Shown one piece after another: positions 28,201 through 37,355 of a DNA stretch of 64,000 bases (position 1 is its first letter; every line of letters begins with the position of its first letter). The notes below the pieces were generated by a model, which did no database searches, was not told the origin of the DNA, and saw only the letters and a program-made list of their open reading frames with translations. Origin of the DNA: Podarcis raffonei (Eukaryota > Chordata > Lepidosauria > Squamata > Lacertidae); assembly GCF_027172205.1 (NCBI RefSeq), contig NC_070614.1, positions 34,896,001 to 34,960,000 on the forward strand, given 5' to 3'. A program made the position numbers and the translations under genes.

Positions 28201-28963
28201 GATCTCTTAGTAGTGTGTCATTCATTCTCCATCTGAAGGAACCAGGTTGAGTTAATCTAAGTTCTATTTTCAAGGCATTATGGTCGGAGCATGTTTTTGG
28301 GCAGATTTCCACCCTTTTAATCTTGGGTGCCAGCCCCCTGGAGGTCCAGATTTGGTCGATCCTTGACCAAGACAGGTGGGCCTCAGAGAAAAAAGTTCCT
28401 TCTTTACCTAAGGGATTCTTTGTCCTCCATATGTCGATCAAATCCAGATTGTCAGTCAATTCGAAAAAAGTTTTGGGCAGTCTGCCGTCTAATGTTAAGT
28501 TTTGGTTGTAAGACTTATCCATGTGTGTAGACACCACTCCATTCATATCTCCCATCATTATGATGTTAGCATAATCCAGATAATCCAGCAACGTCTCATG
28601 CAGCTTCTTGAAAAATTCCGATTTCCCGTCATTTGGAGCATAAATTCCTAAAATCAATATTTTTACTCCTTGGGTTTGAATTTCAATTGCCAAAATTCTT
28701 CCTTGTTCATCCTTAAATAGAAATTTAGGTGTCAGGCTCTCCTTGGCATAGATCACCACTCCTCTTTTCTTTACTTTGTCAGACGAAATAAATTCTTGGC
28801 CTAATCTTTTGTTAACCAAAACCTTCCTGTGGAGCCTAGTCACATGGGTTTCTTGTAGGCAAATAATGTCCAATTGTTCTTTCTTCAATATGTGAAATAA
28901 CCTCCTTCTTTTCTCCGGGGAATTTCCGCCATTTATATTCCAACTGAATAGCCGCAGAGACAT
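25223..28963 (-). CDS. L1 ORF2 protein: endonuclease, reverse transcriptase
   Basis: The 1246-residue protein nicks target DNA and copies L1 RNA at the nick (target-primed reverse transcription). The N-terminus is an apurinic-type endonuclease: SWNINGG (about residue 8), LQETHV (about 36), GDMNGVV (about 138), SRIDQIW and SDHNALK (about 225). The RT domain carries NYRPISLLN, IFIDAEKAFD, TRQGCPLSPLL and the catalytic FADD at about residue 694. The C-terminal cysteine motif CWKCKEAEGTFFHLWWTC lies at about 1110-1127. Length is close to mammalian ORF2p (about 1275). Every signature residue I know of is present. The open frame starts 20 bp after the ORF1 stop, so translation probably depends on reinitiation, as in other L1s. 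Confidence 0.95.
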   Translation of the reverse strand: MSLRLFSWNINGGNSPEKRRRLFHILKKEQLDIICLQETHVTRLHRKVLVNKRLGQEFISSDKVKKRGVVIYAKESLTPKFLFKDEQGRILAIEIQTQGVKILILGIYAPNDGKSEFFKKLHETLLDYLDYANIIMMGDMNGVVSTHMDKSYNQNLTLDGRLPKTFFELTDNLDLIDIWRTKNPLGKEGTFFSEAHLSWSRIDQIWTSRGLAPKIKRVEICPKTCSDHNALKIELRLTQPGSFRWRMNDTLLRDQEIVKKAQKTLKDYFEINLNTTVEKRTIWDASKAVMRGFLIQQNTIKKKLWNGKKDKILEKIYQGEKKLRTKPKSKEVLREIKFHQAEYSKLINQEIEWKIKQMKQRSFESANKCGKLLAWQLKKRQKLNTITNLEIDGRMVQKPEEIRKCFHRYFKELYAQGPQKESEIDQFLKTNGLSKITQDKRSILNSTITSQEIEGAIQNMQLGKSPGPDGLTSKYYKVLKDYLIQPLLEVCNQIMDGKRAPETWKEAFITLIPKSESEKTQLKNYRPISLLNVDYKIFADILANRLKKVLNEVIHKDQAGFLPGRHLYENTRNIIDILELLQTNRNTRAVLIFIDAEKAFDNISWMFMKKNLEGMGVGRGFENGLHAIYSEQKAKLIVNNVVTEEFKIEKGTRQGCPLSPLLFISVLEVLLNMIREDRLVQGIEVGVKQYKLKAFADDLVLTLQEPESSTKRVLELISEFGRVAGFRLNKQKTKVLTKNLTITETEGFQRETELNVVKKVKYLGIYLSSKNLNLFKDNYEKCWLEVKKDLEIWSRLKLSLLGRIAAIKMNVLPKMLFLFQTLQIVDRVDCFGKWQKDISRFIWQGKKPRIKFKILTDSKERGGFALPDLRLYYEAAAFCWLKDWFLLENTDVLDLEGFNNAFGWHAYLWYDKVKVHKLFKSHIVRKAIFAVWMKYKDLLESKTPRWLSPVEAKARKRPNMEAYWPKYWELTEKIGDNWKLQSQDKLKNKVRDWLHYAQIQEVFKMDKKVGFQVEKSKLETELLEPKTKLLSRMYNLLLMWNLQDETVKSAMIKWAQDVGHNIMFEDWERLWNTGMKFTASTALKENIMKMIYRWYMTPVKLAKIHHLSDNKCWKCKEAEGTFFHLWWTCPRVKAFWEMIYNELKKIFRYTFPKKPEAFLLGMVDQKVSKKDRTLFMYASTAARILIAKNWKTQDLPTLEEWQTQLMDYMEIAELTGRIRDLDVETTEADWKKFKDYLQKYYKLYES

Positions 28964-28983
28964 CCTGAACTATTCTGCTACAC

Positions 28984-30048
28984 CTAGAGCGGTGTGTCTT
29001 CTTTCTCCTCTGGTTCCGAAGGTGCAGGTATTGCTCCACCTGGGTTGGGTATAGGCCAATTAGCTGCTGCTTCTTTTTGGAGATCTTCTCCGTGATCGTG
29101 CTGGAACTTTTGTAGGTCCTCTGATGATCTTATTTTAACCTTCTTCTGTTTGTAAGTAAATGATAGCCCTTGTGGGAACTCCCACCTGTAAGGAATTGTG
29201 TTGAGTCTCAACAACTTAGCCAATTCTGAATAGGTGGCTCTCAAGTCCAATAACTGTTTAGGAATGTCTCGGTAAATTTCCACCCTTTTCTCTTGTATCA
29301 CAATTGAGTTTTTGAAGTGTAGGCCTAATATTTTATCTCTCTCCTCCCTTGATCTCAAAGCTATTAGGCAGTCTCTGGATCTATCTTTTCTTACTAATCT
29401 TCCCAACCGAAAAGCCGATACAATTTTGAAGTCACTTTCTTCTTTTAAGTCCCAGAACTTTGTAAACTCTGTTGTCAAAAGTCCTATTAGGTCTTCTTGT
29501 TCAATTTCTGGGACTCCCCTTAGTCTGAGGTTGGTCTCGCGATTTTTCAATTCCACCAACGAAAGATAGGTTTGTTGGTCCCCTATCTGTTTATGAAGAG
29601 GCTTGACTTCTGCTTTAACTTCCTCGACTTCTTTTTTAGCTGATGTTGCAATTTGAACGGCTTCCCCTGCCAGTTTACGATTCTCTTCTGTTGCTCCTTG
29701 CAATTTTTCAATTGCTTGGGTATGTTGGGAAACCTGATCTGTCAATTTCTGGATCGAGGATGTTGCTTGGTCAATTTTTGTTGATTGATTATCAATTTTT
29801 TGATTTATTGCTGACAATTGTTCCAAAACTTGTTTCAGTACTGCCTCAGCTCCTCCTGCTGCCATATCTTCCTCTTCAGATTTTTCAGGCTTTTCGGTTT
29901 CTACTTTTTGTATCGCAAGCACAGCTGGAACTGATAGTCTACGTCCCTGAGTTAAAGTTGTTTGCAAAAGCTGTGCTTGCTTTTTTACTTTCTCTTTCTC
30001 CTTAGCTTCCTTAGCTTTGGCTGCTCTTGTCTTTCCCGTGCCACTCAT
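28984..30048 (-). CDS. L1 ORF1 protein: RNA-binding chaperone
   Basis: A 354-residue ORF1p. ORF1p trimers coat L1 RNA and act as a nucleic-acid chaperone. The order is as expected: a lysine-rich N-terminus (KAKEAKEKEKVKKQ), a long heptad-like coiled coil at about residues 75-165 (QLSAINQKIDNQSTKIDQAT), an RRM at about 170-265 (NLRLRGVPEIEQEDLI ... RDCLIALRSREERDKIL) and a C-terminal domain (EIYRDIPKQLLDLRATYSEL ... YRWEFPQGLSFTYK). Nothing is missing relative to vertebrate ORF1p. Confidence 0.93.
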   Translation of the reverse strand: MSGTGKTRAAKAKEAKEKEKVKKQAQLLQTTLTQGRRLSVPAVLAIQKVETEKPEKSEEEDMAAGGAEAVLKQVLEQLSAINQKIDNQSTKIDQATSSIQKLTDQVSQHTQAIEKLQGATEENRKLAGEAVQIATSAKKEVEEVKAEVKPLHKQIGDQQTYLSLVELKNRETNLRLRGVPEIEQEDLIGLLTTEFTKFWDLKEESDFKIVSAFRLGRLVRKDRSRDCLIALRSREERDKILGLHFKNSIVIQEKRVEIYRDIPKQLLDLRATYSELAKLLRLNTIPYRWEFPQGLSFTYKQKKVKIRSSEDLQKFQHDHGEDLQKEAAANWPIPNPGGAIPAPSEPEEKEDTPL

Positions 30049-31046
30049 CAGTCAATGTTCAAGGTCAAATGTTGTAATCCCATGGGAAAGGCAAGCCCAA
30101 AATTAAAAACAGTCTATTGAGAGAAGGTAAACAGAGAAACTTTTCCCAGGCCTCTATATTCCCAATGTCCTCTAGGGGGAGTGCCACCAAAATTTTAGTA
30201 AGAAGAAGGTAACTTTTCCACGATTAAAGTCTCTTTGTTCCAACTTTAAAAACAATTTTAAAAGCAAATTAGTTCCAGCACGCTAAGAAAAAAGTCCTGC
30301 AGAGCACTTTTAAACATGTAACAAAGTTCCAGCAAGGTGCCTACAGTTATATCCACTTCAGCTAGCAGAGCTCAAAATTACACTCTCCAGTTACAAAAGT
30401 ATCAGGAAGCTTGCAACAGTTCCGCAGTTTAAACAACTTTACCCAGCCACCCGGGAATTTGGGGTTAGAGTCTTCCCTTGCCCCTTGGGGGACCGCTCCA
30501 GGTCAAATTTATGCTGTATTTATTCTTTAAAAAAAAAATTCAGATGTGCACGAAAGTCCCAATTTAAAGCTTTAAAGCTTCCCTGTTCACAGCGCTTTCC
30601 GCTCTTTAGTCCGTCTGCTTTGATCTTGAAAGCAGTGCCGGAAGACGGACTTCCTCTTTCTCGTCTCCCGTTTTTAGCCGAATTTTCCGAATTAATTTGT
30701 AGGATCTTAGGTCCTTACTCACGGGTTTGATGTTTCAGCCCGATGCTTCTTGGAAGAAAGGTCAGCGCTCATCCGTGACAGCCGCGCGGCTTCGCCTCCG
30801 CAGAAAGAGCGATGAACCCACAGCACCGCTCCCCCTCCTTCACTCCGGAGCCCCTTACGGGGTTCCTTTTGTGATTTCGGGGTCGCTCCAGGTGCCCGCC
30901 GGGTCCCACGGCCACGGACTCACTCTGCCCGTGGTTTGTCTTGATGGGTTGCCGCTGCGCCGTCGCGAACAACCCTTTTCTGCGGTGCCCCTCTTCAGAG
31001 CTCGAAGAGGTCCGCCATCACGGTTTCGCGCCGCCTCCGGAAGTCC
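30049..31046 (-). promoter_or_regulatory. L1 5' UTR with CpG-rich internal promoter
   Basis: About 1 kb precedes ORF1. The 30560-31046 half is rich in CpG and holds GATGGCGG (YY1-like) about 29 bp from the element start and several GC boxes. L1 promoters are internal, so this stretch should drive the element leftwards. Some L1 promoters also drive antisense transcripts, here toward the outer LINE's ORFs, but nothing in the sequence proves it. Confidence 0.6.
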
Positions 31047-31064
31047 ATCTGAGGCAAGCTTTTA
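31047..31064. repeat. Target-site duplication, right copy, of the full-length L1
   Basis: Exact match to 24835-24852. Followed by AATCTGC, which resumes the 5' UTR of the outer LINE. Confidence 0.95.
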
Positions 31065-31474
31065 AATCTGCTTTTTAAACAGGCTCGACACCGAGCCAAC
31101 CTTTGAAACCCCTTTATAATATATTTTAACTCCTCCAGAGCTTTTAAGTAATTTAATAGTTCTTTTAGCTTGATGCTTCTAAAAAAAAAAAAAAAAAAAA
31201 GAGCTCTTTTGTTGCCTTGTTATCTTGATGTCCGGAGGGTTTGCTCCCCGCGCTGCTACGCTCCTCAAGTCTGACCGAAAACGGGTGACGGCTGATTTAT
31301 TGCCAACTTCGTGTTATGCCCTGAACTACAAGCTATCAAATTACAAATTACAGACAGCTATCCCAAATCTTGCCTCAATTTGGACCTTAGCCTATAGCTG
31401 GGTGGAGCTTCCGACTTCCTAAGAGACATAGTTTTTGAAATAGGAAGAATAACCCTGACAACAAAGATTTACAA

Positions 31475-33724
31475 ATGGTACTTACCAGAAAGAAACGTAG
31501 GGACCTGGGGATAGTGACAAGCCCATTGTTCCAGGAGTGTTATGAGAAACAGAGTAAAATCACGCAATACTTTTTACATACAAGGGACAATGAGAATGGA
31601 AATGGAAAGGGGCAAAAGATGGCTGAGATGGTTGAGTCGAAGCAGGATGAGGCTCTTCTTTTTCCCTCTGCTGCTCAAGATCACACAACCTCCTCTAGAG
31701 GAATACAGGACTCGGAGAATAGCAACCAAAATAGAAACACAATGAGCCTGGCCCATGAAATAGTCTTGGCTGAGATATTATCTTCAGAGCTACAGGAAGA
31801 AACCCGAAACTCCCAGAAATCCCAGACTTCATCTATGGGCTCCCAGACGGAAAACAATGACTGCTATCCTCAGGACTGGCTGCTCTCTATAAATCTGGAT
31901 CTGGCAGCTATGAAAAAATACTTAACAATAACAAACGGGCTGCTCCTGACATTAGTGGAAAATTATTCCCTTCAAGCTAAAGGCTCAGAAATTCATGGTG
32001 CCGATCCACCAATCACCCCTCAAGAGCCAGAATATATAAAGCAACCAGCAACCAGCAAGTGCACACAAGGATCAGCAGCGGAAAATCATTTACACCAAGG
32101 AAAGGGCATAGGGTTGTATGTATCTGTCCCTAAAACTGAATTTCCTATCGAAGTAAATCAAAAGAAGCGAGGCATCAGTAAGAGATCCCATAAGAAGAAA
32201 GCTGAAACTAAAAAGAAAAGTAAGAACATAAAAACTGCAAGGAAATCTGTTATAAACCGACGTGCATGTAAAATATGCTGGAAAAGACTATATAAGCTGA
32301 TCCCAACAAAATCAAAAACAAACTCTAACAAACCTGCTATACACGGCAGCAGAGAGAACAACAGTGTGGATTCAGGAAAAAAGATCCAGCTGAAGTCTCT
32401 GAAAGAAACATTATCGCTGCCTAACAAAACAAGTGAGGAAACGGAATTACAACCCGGGTGCTCTATGCTGAAACCCCAAGGATCCATAAATATTAAAGAA
32501 GACCCACCCCATACCATTGATTATGGCAGATCTCAAGATGAGCCAGTAGCAGGGCAAGACTTGCCCCAGGATAAAGGATGGAAACTGATGTTGGCAGATA
32601 GGAAGTTAGCATTTCTTAACTACCCGAAGCCAAAGGGCTTCCTTACACAGGAAGAACGCTCGGTGCACTTTGTGAATACTTTAGATGACATGCTGCCAGG
32701 GAAAATAAAATTAAAGGACATTACTTCAGTAGATTTTATATTCTACAATGGATACTCTCTGCGAGTGATTGCCTCCTTCAAAGATCAAAACTTGGCTAAA
32801 TATATATATAGATCAAGACATTTGCTGTTAAAGAAAAGGATAACGGTAACAAGATTCTTTGAAAACAGCACATGTTTGAAATTGTTTCCTGATGAGTTTA
32901 CGACAGCTGAGATAAGATTTTCTTGTAAATCAAAGGTGGAGAGAGGACACTCAAAAGACAAACTGGAACATACTGAGCAAGGGTCCTTGAAACTAAGACA
33001 GGAGATGAGACTGCCTAATGAGGGGACGGATAACTTCTATCCAGAAGAAAAGGCATTAATAAATCAGTTTGGACTGTTGCCTTTCCTTGCCCAATCTGAG
33101 ATCTTGAGAAGATTGGAGACCCTTAGAAATAAGCTAACAGAGATGAATGCTCAGGAAAAAGTAAGAGAGAAAGAACCGGCAACGGACCAATTAAAGAAAG
33201 AGAACCTCTCTGAAAAAGCCAAGACAGACCCCATGAAAGATTACTCTTATAATACCTCTGCAACTGCAGAGATAAACCTGTTAACAACAGATCTAACACA
33301 GTGCGCAAGGGACAAACTACCATCTAAGAAGGAAACCATCCTTATGGCAACCATGAAAGATTACCTTTATAATACCTCTGCAGCTGCAGAGATAAACCTG
33401 ACAGCAACAGATCTAACACAGTGCGTAAGGGACAGCAACAATCTACCATCTAAGAAGGAAACCATCCCTATGACAACCACAACGCGCTCTTGGACCAGCA
33501 TGAGATACCTGGATGAGGATGAACTTGGTACCAGTCAAATAGAACACCTCAAGGTTGATTCGCCAAAAAAAGGAATATTGATCACTAATGTTAGCACGCT
33601 GCACCCTTCAATTGATTCCATTGAGTACCTGGGCGACAATACATCTATGGACATTGCCAAAATGAATGAAATCCAACTAACAGATAAAAAGATAGGCCCA
33701 AAAAATCTTTTAAAGGCAAATTGA
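31475..33724 (+). CDS. ORF1 of the outer LINE, 749 residues, with internal tandem duplication
   Basis: ORF1 products of this LINE group bind the element's RNA. The protein begins MVLTRKKRRDLGIVTSPLFQ. It has a strongly basic block at about residues 228-285 (KKRGISKRSHKKKAETKKKS), then a possible RRM-like segment at about 395-466 (SVHFVNTLDDMLPGKIKLKD ... VIASFKDQNLAKYI). No CCHC knuckle is visible; RACKICW is a lone CxxC. Residues 587-626 (MKDYSYNTSATAEINLLTTD...) are repeated at 627-668 (MKDYLYNTSAAAEINLTATD...), a 120-bp tandem duplication with one 6-bp indel. At 749 residues it is unusually long for an ORF1. The function is inferred from position. ORF2 starts 9 bp downstream. Confidence 0.8.
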   Translation: MVLTRKKRRDLGIVTSPLFQECYEKQSKITQYFLHTRDNENGNGKGQKMAEMVESKQDEALLFPSAAQDHTTSSRGIQDSENSNQNRNTMSLAHEIVLAEILSSELQEETRNSQKSQTSSMGSQTENNDCYPQDWLLSINLDLAAMKKYLTITNGLLLTLVENYSLQAKGSEIHGADPPITPQEPEYIKQPATSKCTQGSAAENHLHQGKGIGLYVSVPKTEFPIEVNQKKRGISKRSHKKKAETKKKSKNIKTARKSVINRRACKICWKRLYKLIPTKSKTNSNKPAIHGSRENNSVDSGKKIQLKSLKETLSLPNKTSEETELQPGCSMLKPQGSINIKEDPPHTIDYGRSQDEPVAGQDLPQDKGWKLMLADRKLAFLNYPKPKGFLTQEERSVHFVNTLDDMLPGKIKLKDITSVDFIFYNGYSLRVIASFKDQNLAKYIYRSRHLLLKKRITVTRFFENSTCLKLFPDEFTTAEIRFSCKSKVERGHSKDKLEHTEQGSLKLRQEMRLPNEGTDNFYPEEKALINQFGLLPFLAQSEILRRLETLRNKLTEMNAQEKVREKEPATDQLKKENLSEKAKTDPMKDYSYNTSATAEINLLTTDLTQCARDKLPSKKETILMATMKDYLYNTSAAAEINLTATDLTQCVRDSNNLPSKKETIPMTTTTRSWTSMRYLDEDELGTSQIEHLKVDSPKKGILITNVSTLHPSIDSIEYLGDNTSMDIAKMNEIQLTDKKIGPKNLLKAN

Positions 33725-33733
33725 CTAAGATCA

Positions 33734-36700
33734 ATGTTTGGCAAGACAACGTGCAACCTTGCCTTGCTAACTTGGAATATTGCAGGTTGGCAAAAGAGGG
33801 TTTCTGACCAATCCTTTGCTAAATATATCCAGAGACATGACATTGTGTTCCTCCAGGAGACCTGGAGCACAAGTGAAGTGGAGCTAAATGGTTTTTCTGC
33901 GTTCTCCCTCCCAGGTCTTTTAAGTACTAAAGGGGGGCGAGTTAAAGGTGGGTTAGTTACCTTAATCTCAACAAGGCTAAGGGCCATATTTAAAGAACTA
34001 GACCCACTAGACCATCTGGCCACAGCTGTGCAAGTACAGTGGAGAACCCACAGCTTGCTGCTGATTAACGTATACCTACCCCCACAAAGAGAGAAAAGAT
34101 TGATAAGAAACACTTGGGCTCAGTTAGAACAGTATCTTGACAAACTATCAAATCAATTTCCTGATGCCTCTGTAGTGGTGGCAGGCGACCTAAATGCCAG
34201 AACTGGACAATCTGATGAGGCTTTGTATGCCCATTTCCACGAAACAGTCCCCATTATAGAGGAAACCCACCCAATACCAGCTAGAGTCTCAAAGGATAAA
34301 GGCTGCAATTATGCCGGCTTATGCCTACTACGCTTGGTCAACAAGTTGGACTTGGTTATACTGAATGGCCGTACAGAGGGGGAGAAGGTCGGAGAATTCA
34401 CATTTATATCTAACAATGGCGCCTCCACAATTGACTATATAATCGTGTCGTATGATCTTCAAAACAAAGTTCTGGAATGCAAAGTGGAGGAGCGCTTAGA
34501 CAGTGACCATCTGCCATTAAGTGCACTCGTAGCTGCGGGGAAGGATTTATCCTGCGCTGAGAAAATCGAGCATTCGAGCCCTACAGCTCTGGAGCTTAGA
34601 TATTCGCGTATCAGATGGACAGATGAACTGCATAAGGAAATTTCAAGCAGGCTATGCTCAAAGGAATTCCTCACTAAGAGAGAAAACCTTATAACTTCCT
34701 CTAGCCATGAACTAAAGATAAATTTATTTCAGGAGTTAATTTCACTCCTTCAAGATTCCCTGAAGGAAAAAAGGAACAGGCCAAGTAGGCAATCTTCAGT
34801 ATATAAAAACTCCAAACCCTGGTTTGATCAAGAATGTCAGGACATGAAGCTAAACTTACTGAAAAAATACAAAAATTATAGATCTGCCAATTTACCCCAA
34901 CTCCCCACGGGCTGGTTTGAAGATAAACGAAACTATAAAATTTTGATCAAAAACAAAAAACTCCTGGCACAGAAAAGAGAATGGAAATGCCTAATAGATG
35001 CATCCAGAGAGAGAGATTCGGCCACCTTCTGGAGACTGGTAGCAAATGGAGTGCGATCTACTTCCTCAGAAGTGGAGTTTACTATACCTGCAGGGACTTG
35101 GGAGGCATTTTTCCAATCTTTATATTCAGCTCTGCCTTTGACACAGCCACTAATACAGTGTGCGGCAGGTGATGAGTGGCCTCCGGTGTCGGTTGCGGAG
35201 ATTAGGAGGCTTATTCAGGCACTCAAACATAGAAAAGCCCCGGGAGCAGATAATATTTCTCCTGAGCTTCTCAAAGCCAATATTGACTGGTGGGCCCCAG
35301 TCCTTGCCACCCTTTTCACCAGCATAGATCAAACAGCAATAATACCAGAGGACTGGGGATTGGCAATCATCGTTCCCATATTCAAGAAAGGCTGTAAACT
35401 TGATCCAGCCAATTACAGACCAATCAGTCTCTTAAGCATCATTAGCAAACTTTATGCAACTCACTTACGTGAAAAGTTTGCGGACTGGCTGGAACAGGAG
35501 CACATCCTAAAGGAAGCCCAGGCTGGTTTCAGGGCACATAGATCAACTCTAGACCAAGGACTGGTATTGCAACATCTAGTGGAGAAATACACCTCAAAGA
35601 AAGGAGGCTCTCTCTATGTAGCCTTCATAGATTTCAAATCAGCTTTCGATTCGATACCCCGGCATAGACTTTGGGAAAAATTAAATGCCACAAACATCGA
35701 TAGACGTCTTTTGCTTCTTATCCGTAGACTACATGAAAATACTCGGATCCGTGTTAGATGTGATCGTTATGGGAACCTATCAAAGGAAATCCAAAGTTTC
35801 CATGGTGTCAAGCAAGGCTGTGTTCTTGCCCCCATTCTATTCAACTTTTATATAAACTCCTTAGTCGGAAAGATGGAGGAAGCAAGTACTCATTCCCCAA
35901 ACCTAAACAATATACCAATACCAGTCCTTTTGTACGCAGATGATGCGGCACTTATTTCCTTCTCCTGTGTGGGTCTAAGAAAACTTCTACGAGCTCTTAC
36001 AGAGTATTGCGAAGCTGAACACCTAATAATAAATTATACTAAATCAAAAATTATGGTGTTCCCCAAGAGAAAACTCCGACATAAATGGAAAATTAATAAC
36101 CAACCTATTGAGCAAGTAACATCTTTTAGATATCTTGGAATAATTTTTGATGAGAAGGGATCTTGGTGCCATCAGATTAAGAATTCCATTGTCAATGCGC
36201 AAAGATCTTTTAGAGCTATCATAAGATTCTTTTACAGAAAAGGAGGTCAATATGTTCCTGCCGCCTCCCAGGTCTTTGTTGCAAAAATACTTCCACAACT
36301 GATGTATGGCACCCAGATATTTAATTGTCAAAAACTCAAGTCCCTGGAATCTGTACAAACTAAATTTTACCGCTCCCTACTAGGGTTACCTACCTGTGTC
36401 TCCAACACTGCCATTAGGCTGGAGGTAGGTCAACTCCCTATTAATGCCAGGATATGGATCCTGAAGATTCACTTCTGGCTAAAACTCATATTTTTCCCAG
36501 TGGGAGTGGCTCCATTGACTTTATTAGACCCGTTCCAGTCTAAATGGAGATTGTCGCTTTATGAAAAATTGAAGGGCCTGGGGCTTTCCCCACAAGAACT
36601 TATAGCCGCAGGTTTTGAAAAGGCTAAAATGATGGTGAGCCAGCGAATAGGAGATGTAGAGCTTCAGGACCATATGAGCAAGATAGATAAATATCCAGCT

Positions 36701-37090
36701 ATCCAAGATTATGAAAAAGGGTTTAATTTAACCCCATATTTGCTGGATCTACAAATCGCAAAATATAGGCGGGCGTTTACCCTTACCAGATTTGATGTAC
36801 TGCCATCTGCCTTACTAAAGGGCAGATACGAGGGCACACCCTATGCCGAACGAGTTTGCCCATGTGGTCTGAAGGAGGTGGAAACGGCTTCACATGTGTT
36901 GTTACACTGCGACCTTTACGGGGATATCAGGTCACTGTTTATCTCTCCTATCGTCCAGAAATTTCCAGGTCGATCTGAATCCCAGCGGCTGAAAATCCTA
37001 CTAGGAGATAAAAACCCAGAAGTAACACTGAAAGTGGCCAAGTTTTCTGCGGCCGCGATCAAGCGGAGGGCATTAGTTGTAAAAAAGTAA
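33734..37090 (+). CDS. ORF2 of the outer LINE: endonuclease and reverse transcriptase
   Basis: An 1118-residue replication protein. It has an N-terminal apurinic-type endonuclease: LLTWNIAGW (about 11), VFLQETW (about 38), VVAGDLNARTG (about 150) and SDHLPLS (about 256). The RT spans about 480-800, with APGADNISPELLKA, NYRPISLLSIISKLYA, VAFIDFKSAFDSIPR, VKQGCVLAPILFNFY and catalytic YADD at about 734. The C-terminal Cys/His motif CPCGLKEVETASHVLLHC lies near 1042-1060. No RNase H domain is evident. Motif style (VKQGCVLAPILFN, YADDAALIS) fits the I/Vingi or jockey/L2 groups and is unlike L1. The frame is open throughout, so the element may have been active recently. Confidence 0.9.
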   Translation: MFGKTTCNLALLTWNIAGWQKRVSDQSFAKYIQRHDIVFLQETWSTSEVELNGFSAFSLPGLLSTKGGRVKGGLVTLISTRLRAIFKELDPLDHLATAVQVQWRTHSLLLINVYLPPQREKRLIRNTWAQLEQYLDKLSNQFPDASVVVAGDLNARTGQSDEALYAHFHETVPIIEETHPIPARVSKDKGCNYAGLCLLRLVNKLDLVILNGRTEGEKVGEFTFISNNGASTIDYIIVSYDLQNKVLECKVEERLDSDHLPLSALVAAGKDLSCAEKIEHSSPTALELRYSRIRWTDELHKEISSRLCSKEFLTKRENLITSSSHELKINLFQELISLLQDSLKEKRNRPSRQSSVYKNSKPWFDQECQDMKLNLLKKYKNYRSANLPQLPTGWFEDKRNYKILIKNKKLLAQKREWKCLIDASRERDSATFWRLVANGVRSTSSEVEFTIPAGTWEAFFQSLYSALPLTQPLIQCAAGDEWPPVSVAEIRRLIQALKHRKAPGADNISPELLKANIDWWAPVLATLFTSIDQTAIIPEDWGLAIIVPIFKKGCKLDPANYRPISLLSIISKLYATHLREKFADWLEQEHILKEAQAGFRAHRSTLDQGLVLQHLVEKYTSKKGGSLYVAFIDFKSAFDSIPRHRLWEKLNATNIDRRLLLLIRRLHENTRIRVRCDRYGNLSKEIQSFHGVKQGCVLAPILFNFYINSLVGKMEEASTHSPNLNNIPIPVLLYADDAALISFSCVGLRKLLRALTEYCEAEHLIINYTKSKIMVFPKRKLRHKWKINNQPIEQVTSFRYLGIIFDEKGSWCHQIKNSIVNAQRSFRAIIRFFYRKGGQYVPAASQVFVAKILPQLMYGTQIFNCQKLKSLESVQTKFYRSLLGLPTCVSNTAIRLEVGQLPINARIWILKIHFWLKLIFFPVGVAPLTLLDPFQSKWRLSLYEKLKGLGLSPQELIAAGFEKAKMMVSQRIGDVELQDHMSKIDKYPAIQDYEKGFNLTPYLLDLQIAKYRRAFTLTRFDVLPSALLKGRYEGTPYAERVCPCGLKEVETASHVLLHCDLYGDIRSLFISPIVQKFPGRSESQRLKILLGDKNPEVTLKVAKFSAAAIKRRALVVKK

Positions 37091-37342
37091 AAGATCTGAC
37101 TCTTGGACAAGCCCCCCCCCCTTTTTTTTTTTTTTTTTCTTTTTAAGTCTACACATATATGGTAGTGCATATATGAGTATATATGTGCGTGTGTGTGGGT
37201 GTGTGTGCATATGTGCATTGTTTTTATGTATAATTTTACAACTTTTAATTGACACCATTATTCCCTCGTAAACTACTGTTGTCCTTATGTTGGTTTTTTT
37301 TCTTCTGGTCTATGACCGTAATAAACTATTCATTCATTCATT

Positions 37343-37355
37343 CATTCAGCACACA
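37343..37355. repeat. Target-site duplication, right copy, of the outer LINE
   Basis: CATTCAGCACACA matches 24771-24783 exactly and follows the ATTC tail. Confidence 0.85.

Larger units (their letters stand above)
24853..31046 (-). mobile_element. Full-length L1 LINE with both ORFs open
   Basis: A 6,194-bp L1 on the - strand, flanked by an 18-bp duplication. In element order: 5' UTR 31046-30049 (GC- and CpG-rich first half, beginning GGACTTCCGGAGGCGG with GATGGCGG about 29 bp in), ORF1 30048-28984, a 20-bp spacer, ORF2 28963-25223, then a ~370-bp 3' UTR ending in a poly(A) tail seen as T runs at 24853-24885. It sits antisense inside the 5' UTR of the outer LINE, so it is the younger of the two. 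No break was seen in either frame, so it may be retrotransposition-competent. Confidence 0.95.
24784..37342 (+). mobile_element. Full-length two-ORF non-LTR retrotransposon (Vingi/I- or L2-like), interrupted by an L1
   Basis: The element starts GGACTTCGAGGGGAAGATGG at 24784 and ends in ATTC tandem repeats at about 37328-37346, after GTAATAAACT. The first 69 bp (24784-24852) and the rest (31065-37342) are split by a 6.2-kb L1 plus its 18-bp duplication. Without the L1 the element is about 6.35 kb. Both frames are open: a 749-codon ORF1 and a 1118-codon ORF2. A YY1-like site (AAGATGGCCGCC) lies within the first 30 bp, where several LINEs place the element that sets their start site. A 20-bp A run sits in the 5' UTR near 31182. 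Clade assignment is by motif recall only. Perfect end repeats and open frames indicate recent insertion. Confidence 0.88.
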
